A stretch of 7,700 nt of DNA from Candidatus Solibacter sp. GTDB lineage: Bacteria > Acidobacteriota > Terriglobia > Bryobacterales > Bryobacteraceae. Of this stretch, positions 1 through 6,193 are shown one piece after another. A program made the translations under genes and the position numbers. Position 1 is the first letter of the stretch. Each line of letters starts with the position of its first letter. The notes under the pieces were generated by a model that did not search any database, was not told the DNA's origin, and worked only from the letters and a program-made list of their open reading frames with translations. The stretch is taken from positions 1-7,700 of the forward strand of contig JADGNT010000214.1 of assembly GCA_017883345.1 (NCBI GenBank), in the 5' to 3' direction.

Positions 1-2
1 AG

Positions 3-344
3 AAGCCCGGCGTGCTCGATCGCGGGAGCTTCACGATACGACACGCCGAGATTCTGGGACTGATCGGGCAGAGCGGGAGCGGCCAGAGCACCATCACGCT
101 GGCCGTGCCGCGGCTCCTCGAGCTGCGCGGCGGCAGCGTCCGCGGCACCATTCATTTTTGTGGACGCGACCTGATGACCTGCAACGCGAGCGCGCTTCGC
201 CGGATTCGCGGCAGGGAAATCGGATTGGTTCCACAGAGCCCCATGTCCGCGCGCAACCCGGCGCTGCGCGTCGAGACCCACCTGCGGGATGCGGCGGACA
301 GGAAGAGCTTCCAAAAAGTTTCGGAGGGAAACCGGCTATATTGA
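3..344 (+). pseudogene. Remnant of an oligopeptide/dipeptide-type ABC transporter ATP-binding protein (N-terminal part)
   Basis: The frame is open from the window edge and reads as the first ~100 residues of an OppD/DppD-type ATPase, the subunit that powers peptide or nickel import at the inner membrane. The segment around the Walker A site reads EILGLIGQSGSGQST. It is followed by a family-typical GTIHFCGRDLM strand and a Q-loop segment, IGLVPQSPMSARNP. The Walker A lysine is replaced by Gln (codon at 84-86), and the usual Gly before Glu is Ala. Similarity stops near position 290, soon after the Q-loop. A short unrelated tail then runs to a TGA at 342-344, so the signature motif, Walker B and H-loop are all missing. 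The 5' end lies outside the window. A non-functional relic is the best reading. No permease or binding-protein gene is seen nearby. Confidence 0.65.
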
Positions 345-347
345 ATC

Positions 348-692
348 GTGGGAGAACCGTGGCGGCGCATGCTGGCTGTTGGCCTCGCCTTCCTGCTGGC
401 GATCGCGGGCACTTTCGTCTTCGCCTACAGGGCCGGCCGGCACGTGCGGCAGATCCGCACGGAAAATGAGCCCATCCATGGCTGGATGTCGGTCCCATTT
501 ATCGCCCATACCCACCACGTCCCCGCCTCCGTGCTGTTTCAAGCCATTGGGGTTCATCCGCGGGAGCCGCATGATCGGCGATCCGTTCGCCAAATCGCTC
601 ACGACCTGAACCGCCCCGTTCCTGAACTGATAGCCCAACTGCAACGCGCCATCGATTCCGCCGCGCATCCACCCGGCGGCCAACCGCGATGA
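348..692 (+). CDS. Small single-pass membrane-anchored protein, unknown function, coupled to dedA
   Basis: The product is 114 residues from the GTG at 348, or 107 from the in-frame ATG at 369. I prefer the ATG because the hydrophobic segment begins there, although neither start has a well-spaced Shine-Dalgarno sequence. A GGAGGG at 323-328 is 19 nt from the GTG, and a GGGAG at 350-354 is 14 nt from the ATG. One N-terminal membrane segment (MLAVGLAFLLAIAGTFVFAY) is followed by a soluble domain. That domain contains HGWMSVPFIAHTHHVP, then a DRRSVRQIAHDLNRPV stretch and a C-terminal amphipathic helix, a layout that resembles a small helical DNA- or protein-binding fold. The TGA overlaps the ATG of the DedA gene (ATGA at 689-692), which implies translational coupling and a shared task at the membrane. 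From memory, similar small proteins occur beside DedA genes elsewhere, but this was not checked. Function is unknown. Confidence 0.7.
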   Translation: MGEPWRRMLAVGLAFLLAIAGTFVFAYRAGRHVRQIRTENEPIHGWMSVPFIAHTHHVPASVLFQAIGVHPREPHDRRSVRQIAHDLNRPVPELIAQLQRAIDSAAHPPGGQPR

Positions 693-1288
693 ACGATCAG
701 CTCCTCGCGGTGGTTTCACAGTACGGCGCCCCGGCCCTTTTCGGAATCGTGACCATCGCCGCCATCGGAGTGCCGCTGCCCATCACGCTCCTTCTGATTG
801 TCGCCGGCTCGATGATTTCGCAAGGCGCCATGAGCCTCTGGGGGGCTATTGGCGCAGCCGGCGCCGGTTCCGTCCTCGGCGATCAGGCCGGCTACGCCAT
901 CGGCCGATGGGGAGGGCCGGCTGTCGTCACCAAGCTTAGCGGTCTGTTCGGCAGGCGCGCCAGCCTGCAGACCATGGAAGCCAAAGCGAAAGCCTGGGGC
1001 GGCCCCGGTATCTTTATCACCCGCTGGCTGCTCAGTCCCCTGGGACCCTGGATCAATCTGGTCAGCGGCACGGCCCGCTACCCGTGGCACCGATTCCTCT
1101 TCTGGGACATCCTAGGTGAAATCACCGGGGCCGCCGTCTATATCTCTTTGGGGCGGTTCTTCAGCGATCGCGTCATGGCCTTATCCGCGGTTCTGAGTGA
1201 CCTGACTTGGGCGATTGCGGCACTGCTGGCGGCCGTCATTCTCGGATATCAACTGCTGGCGCATTTGCGCCGGCCGCGGGTCCAGTAA
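689..1288 (+). CDS. DedA/VTT-domain (SNARE-associated) integral membrane protein
   Basis: This 199-residue polytopic inner-membrane protein has a typical DedA-family length. An N-terminal hydrophobic hairpin (residues ~14-45, with VPLPITLLLIVAGSM) corresponds to the re-entrant region. Next come the family-typical LGDQAGYAIGRWGG (residues 63-76), the FITRWLLSPLGPWINLVSG block (109-127) with its conserved Arg112, and an LGE-containing membrane helix. The last membrane helix spans ~172-192, before a basic tail. Some DedA/VTT proteins recycle undecaprenyl phosphate or flip phospholipids and help maintain membrane potential; which role applies here is unknown. The acidic residue found in the first re-entrant segment of E. 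coli YqjA/YghB-type members is absent, so this is a divergent subfamily. It is translated in an overlap with the preceding small membrane protein and converges on the TldE-like gene, 24 bp away. No clear terminator lies in that gap. Confidence 0.9.
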   Translation: MNDQLLAVVSQYGAPALFGIVTIAAIGVPLPITLLLIVAGSMISQGAMSLWGAIGAAGAGSVLGDQAGYAIGRWGGPAVVTKLSGLFGRRASLQTMEAKAKAWGGPGIFITRWLLSPLGPWINLVSGTARYPWHRFLFWDILGEITGAAVYISLGRFFSDRVMALSAVLSDLTWAIAALLAAVILGYQLLAHLRRPRVQ

Positions 1289-1312
1289 GGCCCAAGTTGC
1301 GTGATCCGCGCA

Positions 1313-3016
1313 TTATTTGTCGAAGAACGGGTGGCCCGCGACGGGTGGATTTGGAGACGCGACGCGGAGCATGCGCATGGTGGCATCCTCGAACAACAGC
1401 GAGGGAACGACGAGCGAAACCGGCGTCGCGTTATCCTCCGATTCGAACGACATCATCATTCCCGGACCGTTTTGCGCCGGACGGTATTGCACGGTCAGGA
1501 AATTCGGCTCCTTCGAAGCAGCGACGATGTCTTTGAACGCCGCGGGGTTCATGCCGACGAATTGCAGGCCGCGGACCAGCTCCTCGTGGCCATCGGGGAA
1601 GACTTTGTAGGCGAGCACAACGTTGTTGGCCGTCCTCAGGCGACGCACCACGACGCCGAAGGGGCGGTTGCGCTGCTTGATGAGGTCGATGAATTTGGCG
1701 CGGAGGTCGGCGGCGCTCAAGCCCGCGGATGACGTCACAATCACGTTCGAGGGCGCGGCTTGTCCGGCGTGGCGGCTGCCGGTGGTGTGGTCGAAGCCGC
1801 GAACGGGGTCGCGCGACATGAGCAGAGTCTTGAGGATTCCGCGGTCGATGAGACGGACTTCGCGCGAAAGCATGCCGTCTTCATCCATTTTCGATTGCGC
1901 AGCCACGTGGCGACCCTGATACTCGGCGATCAGCGGGTTGTCGACGACACTCAAGAACTCGGGGAGCACGCGGGCGCCGACCCGGTCGAGAAAGGGATTC
2001 TCAGCCTGGTTCGTGTTGTTGATGTTCATCCCCTGCATGCCGTTGATGGTTTGTTTGGCGCCGATCAGATCGTGCAGGAACATGAGCCGGAACATTTGGG
2101 GCGCGGCGTCGCCCTCGGCCAGCACGGGGCCGCTGTAGCTCGCCAGAGGTGGAGCGTCGCGGAGATCGGTGAGGTTCTTGCCCAACTCCTGGATGCGCGA
2201 TGCCAGCTCGTCCTGGGAGGGAAGCTCGGCCACGGAGCGGCCGTGGAACCAGAGGAAATCGTCGAGCATGGTGCCGTCGGCAGCCTGGGTGGCGGCACTC
2301 GCGTTGAACGCGATGGAGGGTTCGCGCCGCGCGTAGGAGGTGCCCTCGCTGGTCAGATAGCGGCTGTAGGAATTGCTGGCGTTGAAACTCACCGCGGAAG
2401 TGTGAATCGCGGGCATCTTGCGGAAGAGCGCCGAAAGCGCGCGCGCCTCGCTCTCCCATTTGGGAAGGTCGATCTTCGCGGCGGGCAGTTCGTGGCTGGT
2501 GGTGACGGGCTCTTCCTTGCTGAAATCGTCGGACTCGTCGGTGCGGGTGCGGTTTTGCAGCGTCGCGCGTTTCTTGGAGATGTCCTCCACGGCCTTCTTA
2601 TAAACGGAGTCGGTGCCCAGCCAGAGCTGGCGCCGCAACTCCTTATAGTCGTCTTCCACGGTGAGCATCATGGTGCCGTTGTAGATCTGCGTGGTGGTTC
2701 CCTGGTTCATGTTGAAGAAGAAGAAGTGGGAATTGTCGAGCTTGTAATCGCCGACGCGCACCTCGACGTGGAGCCTGCGGGAACGGCTGGAGTTGCTGCG
2801 GTTCAGAGCGCCGAAGCTGGCGCCGGCGCCGGCGTTTTCGGAATCGACAACGCGGTAGGCGATGAAGTAGGGCTTTTCGAGATTCTCGATGGTGAGCTGC
2901 TTCATGGAACGGGCCATCTCATCGCGCATGGCCTTCATGACGATATCGTCCTGGGCATGCAAGCTTGCCATGCATGCGGCCGCGGTGAGCAGCAGGGAGA
3001 GTCTGGCGATTCGCAT
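1313..3016 (-). CDS. Exported TldE/PmbA-type paralogue lacking the metalloprotease active site
   Basis: The product is 567 residues. An N-terminal signal peptide (residues 1-21, MRIARLSLLLTAAACMASLHA) has probable cleavage before Gln22, and there is no lipobox. The rest has the TldD/PmbA fold and aligns along its length with the upstream neighbour. Shared landmarks are RVGDYKLDN (87-95), YSGPVLAEG (294-302), GILKTLLMSR (393-402) and FPDGHEELVRG (473-483). Where TldD has HExxxH this protein has HDLIGA (315-320), so the catalytic Glu and second His are gone. The C-terminal Cys-Gly metal-ligand motif is also absent. This pattern fits the inactive TldE/PmbA half of the TldD/TldE heterodimer, which helps bind peptide substrates. 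It starts 2 nt after the upstream stop, with a strong Shine-Dalgarno sequence inside that gene's last codons, so the two are co-transcribed. Substrate and periplasmic role are unknown. Confidence 0.85.
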   Translation of the reverse strand: MRIARLSLLLTAAACMASLHAQDDIVMKAMRDEMARSMKQLTIENLEKPYFIAYRVVDSENAGAGASFGALNRSNSSRSRRLHVEVRVGDYKLDNSHFFFFNMNQGTTTQIYNGTMMLTVEDDYKELRRQLWLGTDSVYKKAVEDISKKRATLQNRTRTDESDDFSKEEPVTTSHELPAAKIDLPKWESEARALSALFRKMPAIHTSAVSFNASNSYSRYLTSEGTSYARREPSIAFNASAATQAADGTMLDDFLWFHGRSVAELPSQDELASRIQELGKNLTDLRDAPPLASYSGPVLAEGDAAPQMFRLMFLHDLIGAKQTINGMQGMNINNTNQAENPFLDRVGARVLPEFLSVVDNPLIAEYQGRHVAAQSKMDEDGMLSREVRLIDRGILKTLLMSRDPVRGFDHTTGSRHAGQAAPSNVIVTSSAGLSAADLRAKFIDLIKQRNRPFGVVVRRLRTANNVVLAYKVFPDGHEELVRGLQFVGMNPAAFKDIVAASKEPNFLTVQYRPAQNGPGMMMSFESEDNATPVSLVVPSLLFEDATMRMLRVASPNPPVAGHPFFDK

Positions 3017-3018
3017 CT

Positions 3019-4743
3019 CTATTTCCCTCCTTCAAACGGCGCCGGCAGGATGGGAATGCGTTCCTGCGACTTGGCCTTCTTCTGGACTTCGATCTGAGTT
3101 ACGAAAATGGCGGGTGAGGATGCCGAAACGGGCACGCCGCCGGATTCGGCTCCGCAGATGCCGTTAAACACCGCCACGTTCTTGTCGGCGGCCGCGATCT
3201 TGCTGAAGGTGGTGAGGGGCGTGCCGATGAGGTCGGCGCCGCGCACCAGTTCCTCGCGGCCATCGGGATAGATGCGGTAGACCATGAGGGGCAGCACGTT
3301 GAAGGCATTCGGAACGGTGCGGCCGGTGAAGGTGAAGCCGCCCTGGATATCGTCGAATAAGAGGCCGTAGGGCAAGCCCTGTTTCTTGATTTCGGCGATG
3401 AGCAATGTCTTGAGATCGGGCTGGACGGCGGATGGCTTCACTTCGACGATGAGGTTGGACTGGCGGGCGACTGGAGCCATGCCCACCTGCTTCCTGCCAT
3501 GCCCATTGGATTGCGGAATGCCTTCCACGGGCTTGCGCGACATCAGAAACGTCTTGAGGACGCCGTTTTCGACCACGGCCACCCGGCGGGCCTTGACGCC
3601 CTGGTTGTCGTAGAGATAAGAACCGGCCAGATCGGTATTGGCGAGGCGGCGCGTGGTGGGGTCGAAGTAAACCGAAAACTCCTTGGCGAGAATCGGCTGG
3701 CCGATTTTCTGCTTGAAGGTCTGGGCGTCGTCGGAATTCTTCTGCCGCTGTCCTTCCACGCGATGGCCGAAGATTTCGTGGAAGAAGACGCCGCTGGCGC
3801 GGCCGGAGAGAATCGCCGGCCCGGTGTAGGTGTCCACAACGGGCGCCACCCGCAGCGCCTCCATGTCATGGATCATCTTGTCGACGGCTTTGAGTACGGT
3901 GGCATCGTCGGGCAGGTCCTTCTCGCTGAATCCGAAGTAAGATTCGTATCGGGGCAACTCCATGCCGTCGGAGGCCTTGGTGTTGGCGACGATGAAAAGG
4001 CGGAAGGCGGGCTGCGAGGTCTGGATGACGGCGCCTTCGCTGTTCACATACCAGCGGGTTTCGGCGGCGGCGGAAAATGACGCGGAAGCCTGATAAATGT
4101 TCGTGTACCGGGCGAAGGGGGCGGTGTACTTGCGGATCTTATCTTCCCATGCGGCACGGTTTACCTGGACGTCGACGATGGGTTCGGAGTAATGCTCAGG
4201 CGCCTCGCGCGAGAAGTCGACCGATTTATCTTCCTGCGCCACCTTCACCTGGACGTTGGTCTTGACCTTGGTCAACTGATCGAGCGCGCGTTTGTAACTG
4301 GCGTCGGTCTGGTGCCAGATCATGGCGCGAATCGCATCGGGGTCGTTATCGATGGGCACGACAGTGGTGCTGTACTGGGGGTAGTTCATCTCGCCGCGAA
4401 CCTCGCGCGTGTTATCGAGGGTGTAGTCGCCCACGCGGAGATCGACATCGAGTTGGCGGTTGCGATAATCGCCGCTGCCTTGGAGTTTTCCGAACGCGCC
4501 GGCGACTCCAATAGAGTGCGTTTCGGTGATCTCGTAACTGAGATAGTACGGCGGGACGGGCTGCGACTTGAGCTTCGCCTGAGTGCGGGCGAGTTCGGCG
4601 TTCATGGCCACCAGCACGGGTGACGAGGGCGGCTGCGCGTGTAAGAGAAAGAAGGCGCCAGCCAGTAGAGCGGTTCCAAAACCAAGGAGATTATTAGAAG
4701 GACGCCAACCGTGTGGGGGCGAACCAAAGGTGGAATAGCGCAT
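3019..4743 (-). CDS. Exported TldD-family zinc metallopeptidase with intact active site
   Basis: The product is 574 residues from the ATG at 4743. The N-terminus is a long signal sequence: a weakly basic region, then a hydrophobic core ending LLHA, with probable cleavage before Gln37. The body is TldD-like. The catalytic HEIFGH (His322, Glu323, His327) sits in GVFFHEIFGHRVEGQ. The third metal ligand is probably Cys530 in GICGAESGGVPVSASSPA. RVGDYTLDN (103-111) and YPDGREELVRG (492-502) are shared with the downstream paralogue. Family knowledge: TldD/TldE of E. coli is a cytoplasmic protease that degrades or matures unfolded peptides such as pre-microcin B17 and CcdA, with TldD supplying the zinc site. 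Here the enzyme is predicted to be exported. It is first in a two-gene operon with its inactive partner (2-nt gap), so a heterodimer outside the cytoplasm is likely. No Shine-Dalgarno precedes the ATG. An upstream in-frame ATG at 4860 would bury the signal sequence and was not chosen. Confidence 0.88.
   Translation of the reverse strand: MRYSTFGSPPHGWRPSNNLLGFGTALLAGAFFLLHAQPPSSPVLVAMNAELARTQAKLKSQPVPPYYLSYEITETHSIGVAGAFGKLQGSGDYRNRQLDVDLRVGDYTLDNTREVRGEMNYPQYSTTVVPIDNDPDAIRAMIWHQTDASYKRALDQLTKVKTNVQVKVAQEDKSVDFSREAPEHYSEPIVDVQVNRAAWEDKIRKYTAPFARYTNIYQASASFSAAAETRWYVNSEGAVIQTSQPAFRLFIVANTKASDGMELPRYESYFGFSEKDLPDDATVLKAVDKMIHDMEALRVAPVVDTYTGPAILSGRASGVFFHEIFGHRVEGQRQKNSDDAQTFKQKIGQPILAKEFSVYFDPTTRRLANTDLAGSYLYDNQGVKARRVAVVENGVLKTFLMSRKPVEGIPQSNGHGRKQVGMAPVARQSNLIVEVKPSAVQPDLKTLLIAEIKKQGLPYGLLFDDIQGGFTFTGRTVPNAFNVLPLMVYRIYPDGREELVRGADLIGTPLTTFSKIAAADKNVAVFNGICGAESGGVPVSASSPAIFVTQIEVQKKAKSQERIPILPAPFEGGK
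3025..3030 (-). promoter_or_regulatory. Shine-Dalgarno GGAGGG for the TldE-like gene, embedded in the end of the TldD-like gene
   Basis: On the minus strand GGAGGG encodes the last two glycines of the upstream protein. It lies 8 nt before the ATG at 3016. Its good spacing supports that start, and its overlap with the upstream reading frame fits translational coupling of the pair. Confidence 0.8.
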
Positions 4744-4965
4744 AGTGTGACTCGGACTATGAGTATATCGCGAAGCGGAAAAGGGTATTGGGACGGCCTG
4801 GCCTGGGACGAGTTCTGTAACTGCCCATGCGTTTACGAATAGTTGGCGAGAACAACCCACCAGATAACCGGCCCCCGGTCCCCCAACAGCGATTGGGGAA
4901 GTGTGTCGGGACGCCTGCCCGCCGTTACGCCTACGTTAAGTGAACCGTATTGGGATTAGCCCGGG
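4744..4965. other. Non-coding gap between the PilZ-like remnant and the TldD-like gene
   Basis: No convincing gene is seen on either strand. The right part holds a small perfect stem, CCCCAA at 4881-4886 pairing with TTGGGG at 4893-4898 across a 6-nt loop. It has no following T-run, so it is at best a weak terminator for the leftward PilZ-like unit. The left part holds the possible -10 element of the TldD operon. Confidence 0.5.
4762..4767 (-). promoter_or_regulatory. Possible -10 element (TATACT) for the TldD/TldE-like operon
   Basis: The minus strand reads TATACT at 4767-4762, one base from the sigma-70 consensus. No good -35 hexamer is seen 16-18 nt upstream. Initiation about 7 nt downstream would leave a leader of only around 12 nt before the ATG at 4743, which would fit the absence of a Shine-Dalgarno sequence. 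This is a weak, motif-only call. Confidence 0.25.
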
Positions 4966-5260
4966 TCAGCCCTCGGCCCGCGGCAGAATCAGGAAGCCGC
5001 TTTCCACCTGGTCGCTCAGAATCCGTGTCCAAACCCCGCGCGCGCGTCCTTCCACACTCCCGTAGGCGAACTCCACGATGTGCCCCGAAACCAGCGCGTG
5101 GAAGCTGTGCCGGGTGCGAAAACCGCTGCTGTTGGTGTCCAGCATCTGGCCGGGGACGCTGACGGTGGCGAACCCTTCCGGCCGTAATTTGACCTGCCCG
5201 TTCGCCGGCCGGCGCGGTTCGGTGCTCCGGCCGGAGGGGTTGTCTGCTGGAAAAGAACAT
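4966..5260 (-). pseudogene. Small PilZ-like domain protein, apparently frameshifted near its 5' end
   Basis: The C-terminal frame ends at the TGA at 4966-4968 and is open upstream to an in-frame TAA at 5308-5310. It reads as a compact PilZ-like beta-barrel: EPRRPANGQVKL, then GQMLDTNSSGFRTRHSF (a variant of the DxSxxG motif with Asn in third place), a GHIVEFAYG strand, RARGVWTRIL, and VESGFLILP. PilZ domains are usually c-di-GMP receptors, but short ones with altered motifs may not bind it. In this frame no ATG, GTG or TTG occurs before the Met codon at 5145, which lies inside the domain and would give only 59 residues. A plausible start, ATG at 5260, opens another frame (MFFSSRQPLRPEHR) that would join the domain by a one-base shift near 5210-5225. 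The 295-nt span equals 98 codons plus one base. A real frameshift, a sequencing error, or a rare CTG start upstream are all possible. Confidence 0.5.
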
Positions 5261-5263
5261 TGG

Positions 5264-5338
5264 GCCGCCGATGAACACCGATGAACACGGATAAGCAGTC
5301 CACAGTCTTATCTGTGTTTATCTGCGTTCATCGGCGGC
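5264..5338. repeat. 75-bp palindromic intergenic repeat with 10-bp internal periodicity
   Basis: Two 32-nt arms (5264-5295 and 5307-5338) are inverted copies matching at 28 of 32 positions around an 11-nt loop. Each arm has a 10-bp step: GATGAACACC, GATGAACACG and GATAAG on the left; the complementary TGTGTTTATC and TGCGTTCATC units on the right. The outer ends are GCCGCC and GGCGGC. Sequences of this style (GATGAACAC/GATAAACAC) are, from memory, common dispersed intergenic elements in several phyla, so it is probably one copy of a family. The transcript from either strand would fold into a long hairpin and could terminate or stabilise the dioxygenase mRNA. There is no strong T-run. It ends 3 bp from the presumed PilZ start codon. 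Confidence 0.85.
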
Positions 5339-5407
5339 TGAAATAATGTCTTCCTGTTTCTCCGCGTCTCTCTCGTTGAATCGGCTTCCTGTTCAGTGCC
5401 GCTCCGC

Positions 5408-6187
5408 TCACCCCAGGCAAAAGCTGCGCATGGAGAGATTCCCGTGATGAAAGCCGGCGAAGATCGTCTCTAGCGAATCGTCCGGCCACGCCGCGCCCAT
5501 CACCGCGAACAGCGGGTCGAAATGCTCCGTCGTGGGCACCGACAGGCGCGCGTGCGGAGCCGAACGGCGGTACTCGTACAGCTTCCCGATCTCGCGTTTT
5601 TCCACCTGCAGTGCCACCCACGCGTCGAACTCCGCCGCCCATTCGTCCACCGGCGCGTTCTTGTCGGCGAGGCGCACGCGCGACAGGTTGTGCACGATTC
5701 CCCCGCTGCCCACCACCAGCACGCCGTCGTCGCGCAGGGGCCGCAGCGCGCGCCCCAGTTGAAACAGTTGCGGCGGATCGAGGAACGGCATGGAAACTTC
5801 CAGCACGGGCAGTTTCGCTTCCGGCCAGGCCAGCCGCGCCGGGACCCAGGCGCCGTGATCGAGGCCGCGCACCGTATCGAAAGTGGTGTCCTGATCGCCG
5901 GCCAGCAGCACGCCGGCAATCCGCGCCGCGAGGCCCGGGTCTCCCGGCGACGGGTATTGAATGCGGTAGAGCTCGTCCGGAAAGCCGCCGAAGTCATAGA
6001 GCAAGGGCATCTGGTCCCAAGCCGTCACCCGCAGGGGCCGCGACACCTGCCAGTGCGCCGAGATTATGAGGATGCCCCGCGCGTCCACGTGCTTGTCGCC
6101 AAATGCGCGCAACGCCGCCGCGTGGGCGTCGCCCCCCAAGGCCGACATGGGTGACCCGTGAGCCAAGAATACCGCCGGTTTCCGCAT
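5408..6187 (-). CDS. DODA-type (LigB-superfamily) extradiol ring-cleavage dioxygenase
   Basis: The 259-residue protein is of usual length for the YgiD/4,5-DOPA dioxygenase family. These non-haem metal enzymes open catechol-type rings with O2 in the cytosol. Family landmarks are present in order: FLAHGSPM with His10, IISAHWQ with His45, LYDFGGFPDELY (63-74), GLDHGAWVP with His111, VGSGGIVHNL with His166, and EHFDPLF with His222. His10, His45 and His222 correspond to the metal ligands of YgiD, and His166 to the catalytic His. I chose the ATG at 6187 because the conserved beta strand MRKPAVFLAHGS starts there. An ATG at 6229 would place 14 extra residues inside the neighbouring palindrome. There is no Shine-Dalgarno sequence; the palindrome lies just upstream. 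The physiological substrate cannot be told from the context, as no aromatic-degradation genes are adjacent. Confidence 0.92.
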   Translation of the reverse strand: MRKPAVFLAHGSPMSALGGDAHAAALRAFGDKHVDARGILIISAHWQVSRPLRVTAWDQMPLLYDFGGFPDELYRIQYPSPGDPGLAARIAGVLLAGDQDTTFDTVRGLDHGAWVPARLAWPEAKLPVLEVSMPFLDPPQLFQLGRALRPLRDDGVLVVGSGGIVHNLSRVRLADKNAPVDEWAAEFDAWVALQVEKREIGKLYEYRRSAPHARLSVPTTEHFDPLFAVMGAAWPDDSLETIFAGFHHGNLSMRSFCLG

Positions 6188-6193
6188 GACAGA

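Noticed and set aside
336..719. Minus-strand open frame of 127 codons opposite the small membrane protein
   Set aside because: It has no recognisable domain. The plus-strand frame has a membrane segment and an ATGA junction with dedA, which makes it the real gene.
1760..3097. Plus-strand open frame of 445 codons opposite the TldE-like gene
   Set aside because: It is antisense to a gene with clear family motifs, signal peptide and Shine-Dalgarno sequence. Its composition (Gly, Val, His, Glu-rich) is the usual shadow of G+C-rich codon usage, and no domain is recognisable.
4744..4860. N-terminal extension of the TldD-like protein from an ATG at 4860
   Set aside because: It would place 39 non-conserved residues before the signal sequence and would include the putative promoter. 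The ATG at 4743 gives a normal exported protein.
4881..4898. CCCCAA/TTGGGG hairpin as an intrinsic terminator
   Set aside because: It has a stem of only 6 bp and no T-run on either side. It is recorded only as part of the non-coding gap.
4931..5303. Two other minus-strand frames of 95-115 codons over the PilZ-like region
   Set aside because: Their products are Arg/Pro/Ala-rich and lack domain features over most of their length. Only the third frame carries the PilZ-like sequence. The first residues from ATG 5260 may be the lost N-terminus and are discussed in that entry.
5264..5338. CRISPR array or tandem-repeat locus
   Set aside because: The repeat units are only 10 bp, without spacers, and the two halves are inverted. 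It is a single palindrome, not an array.
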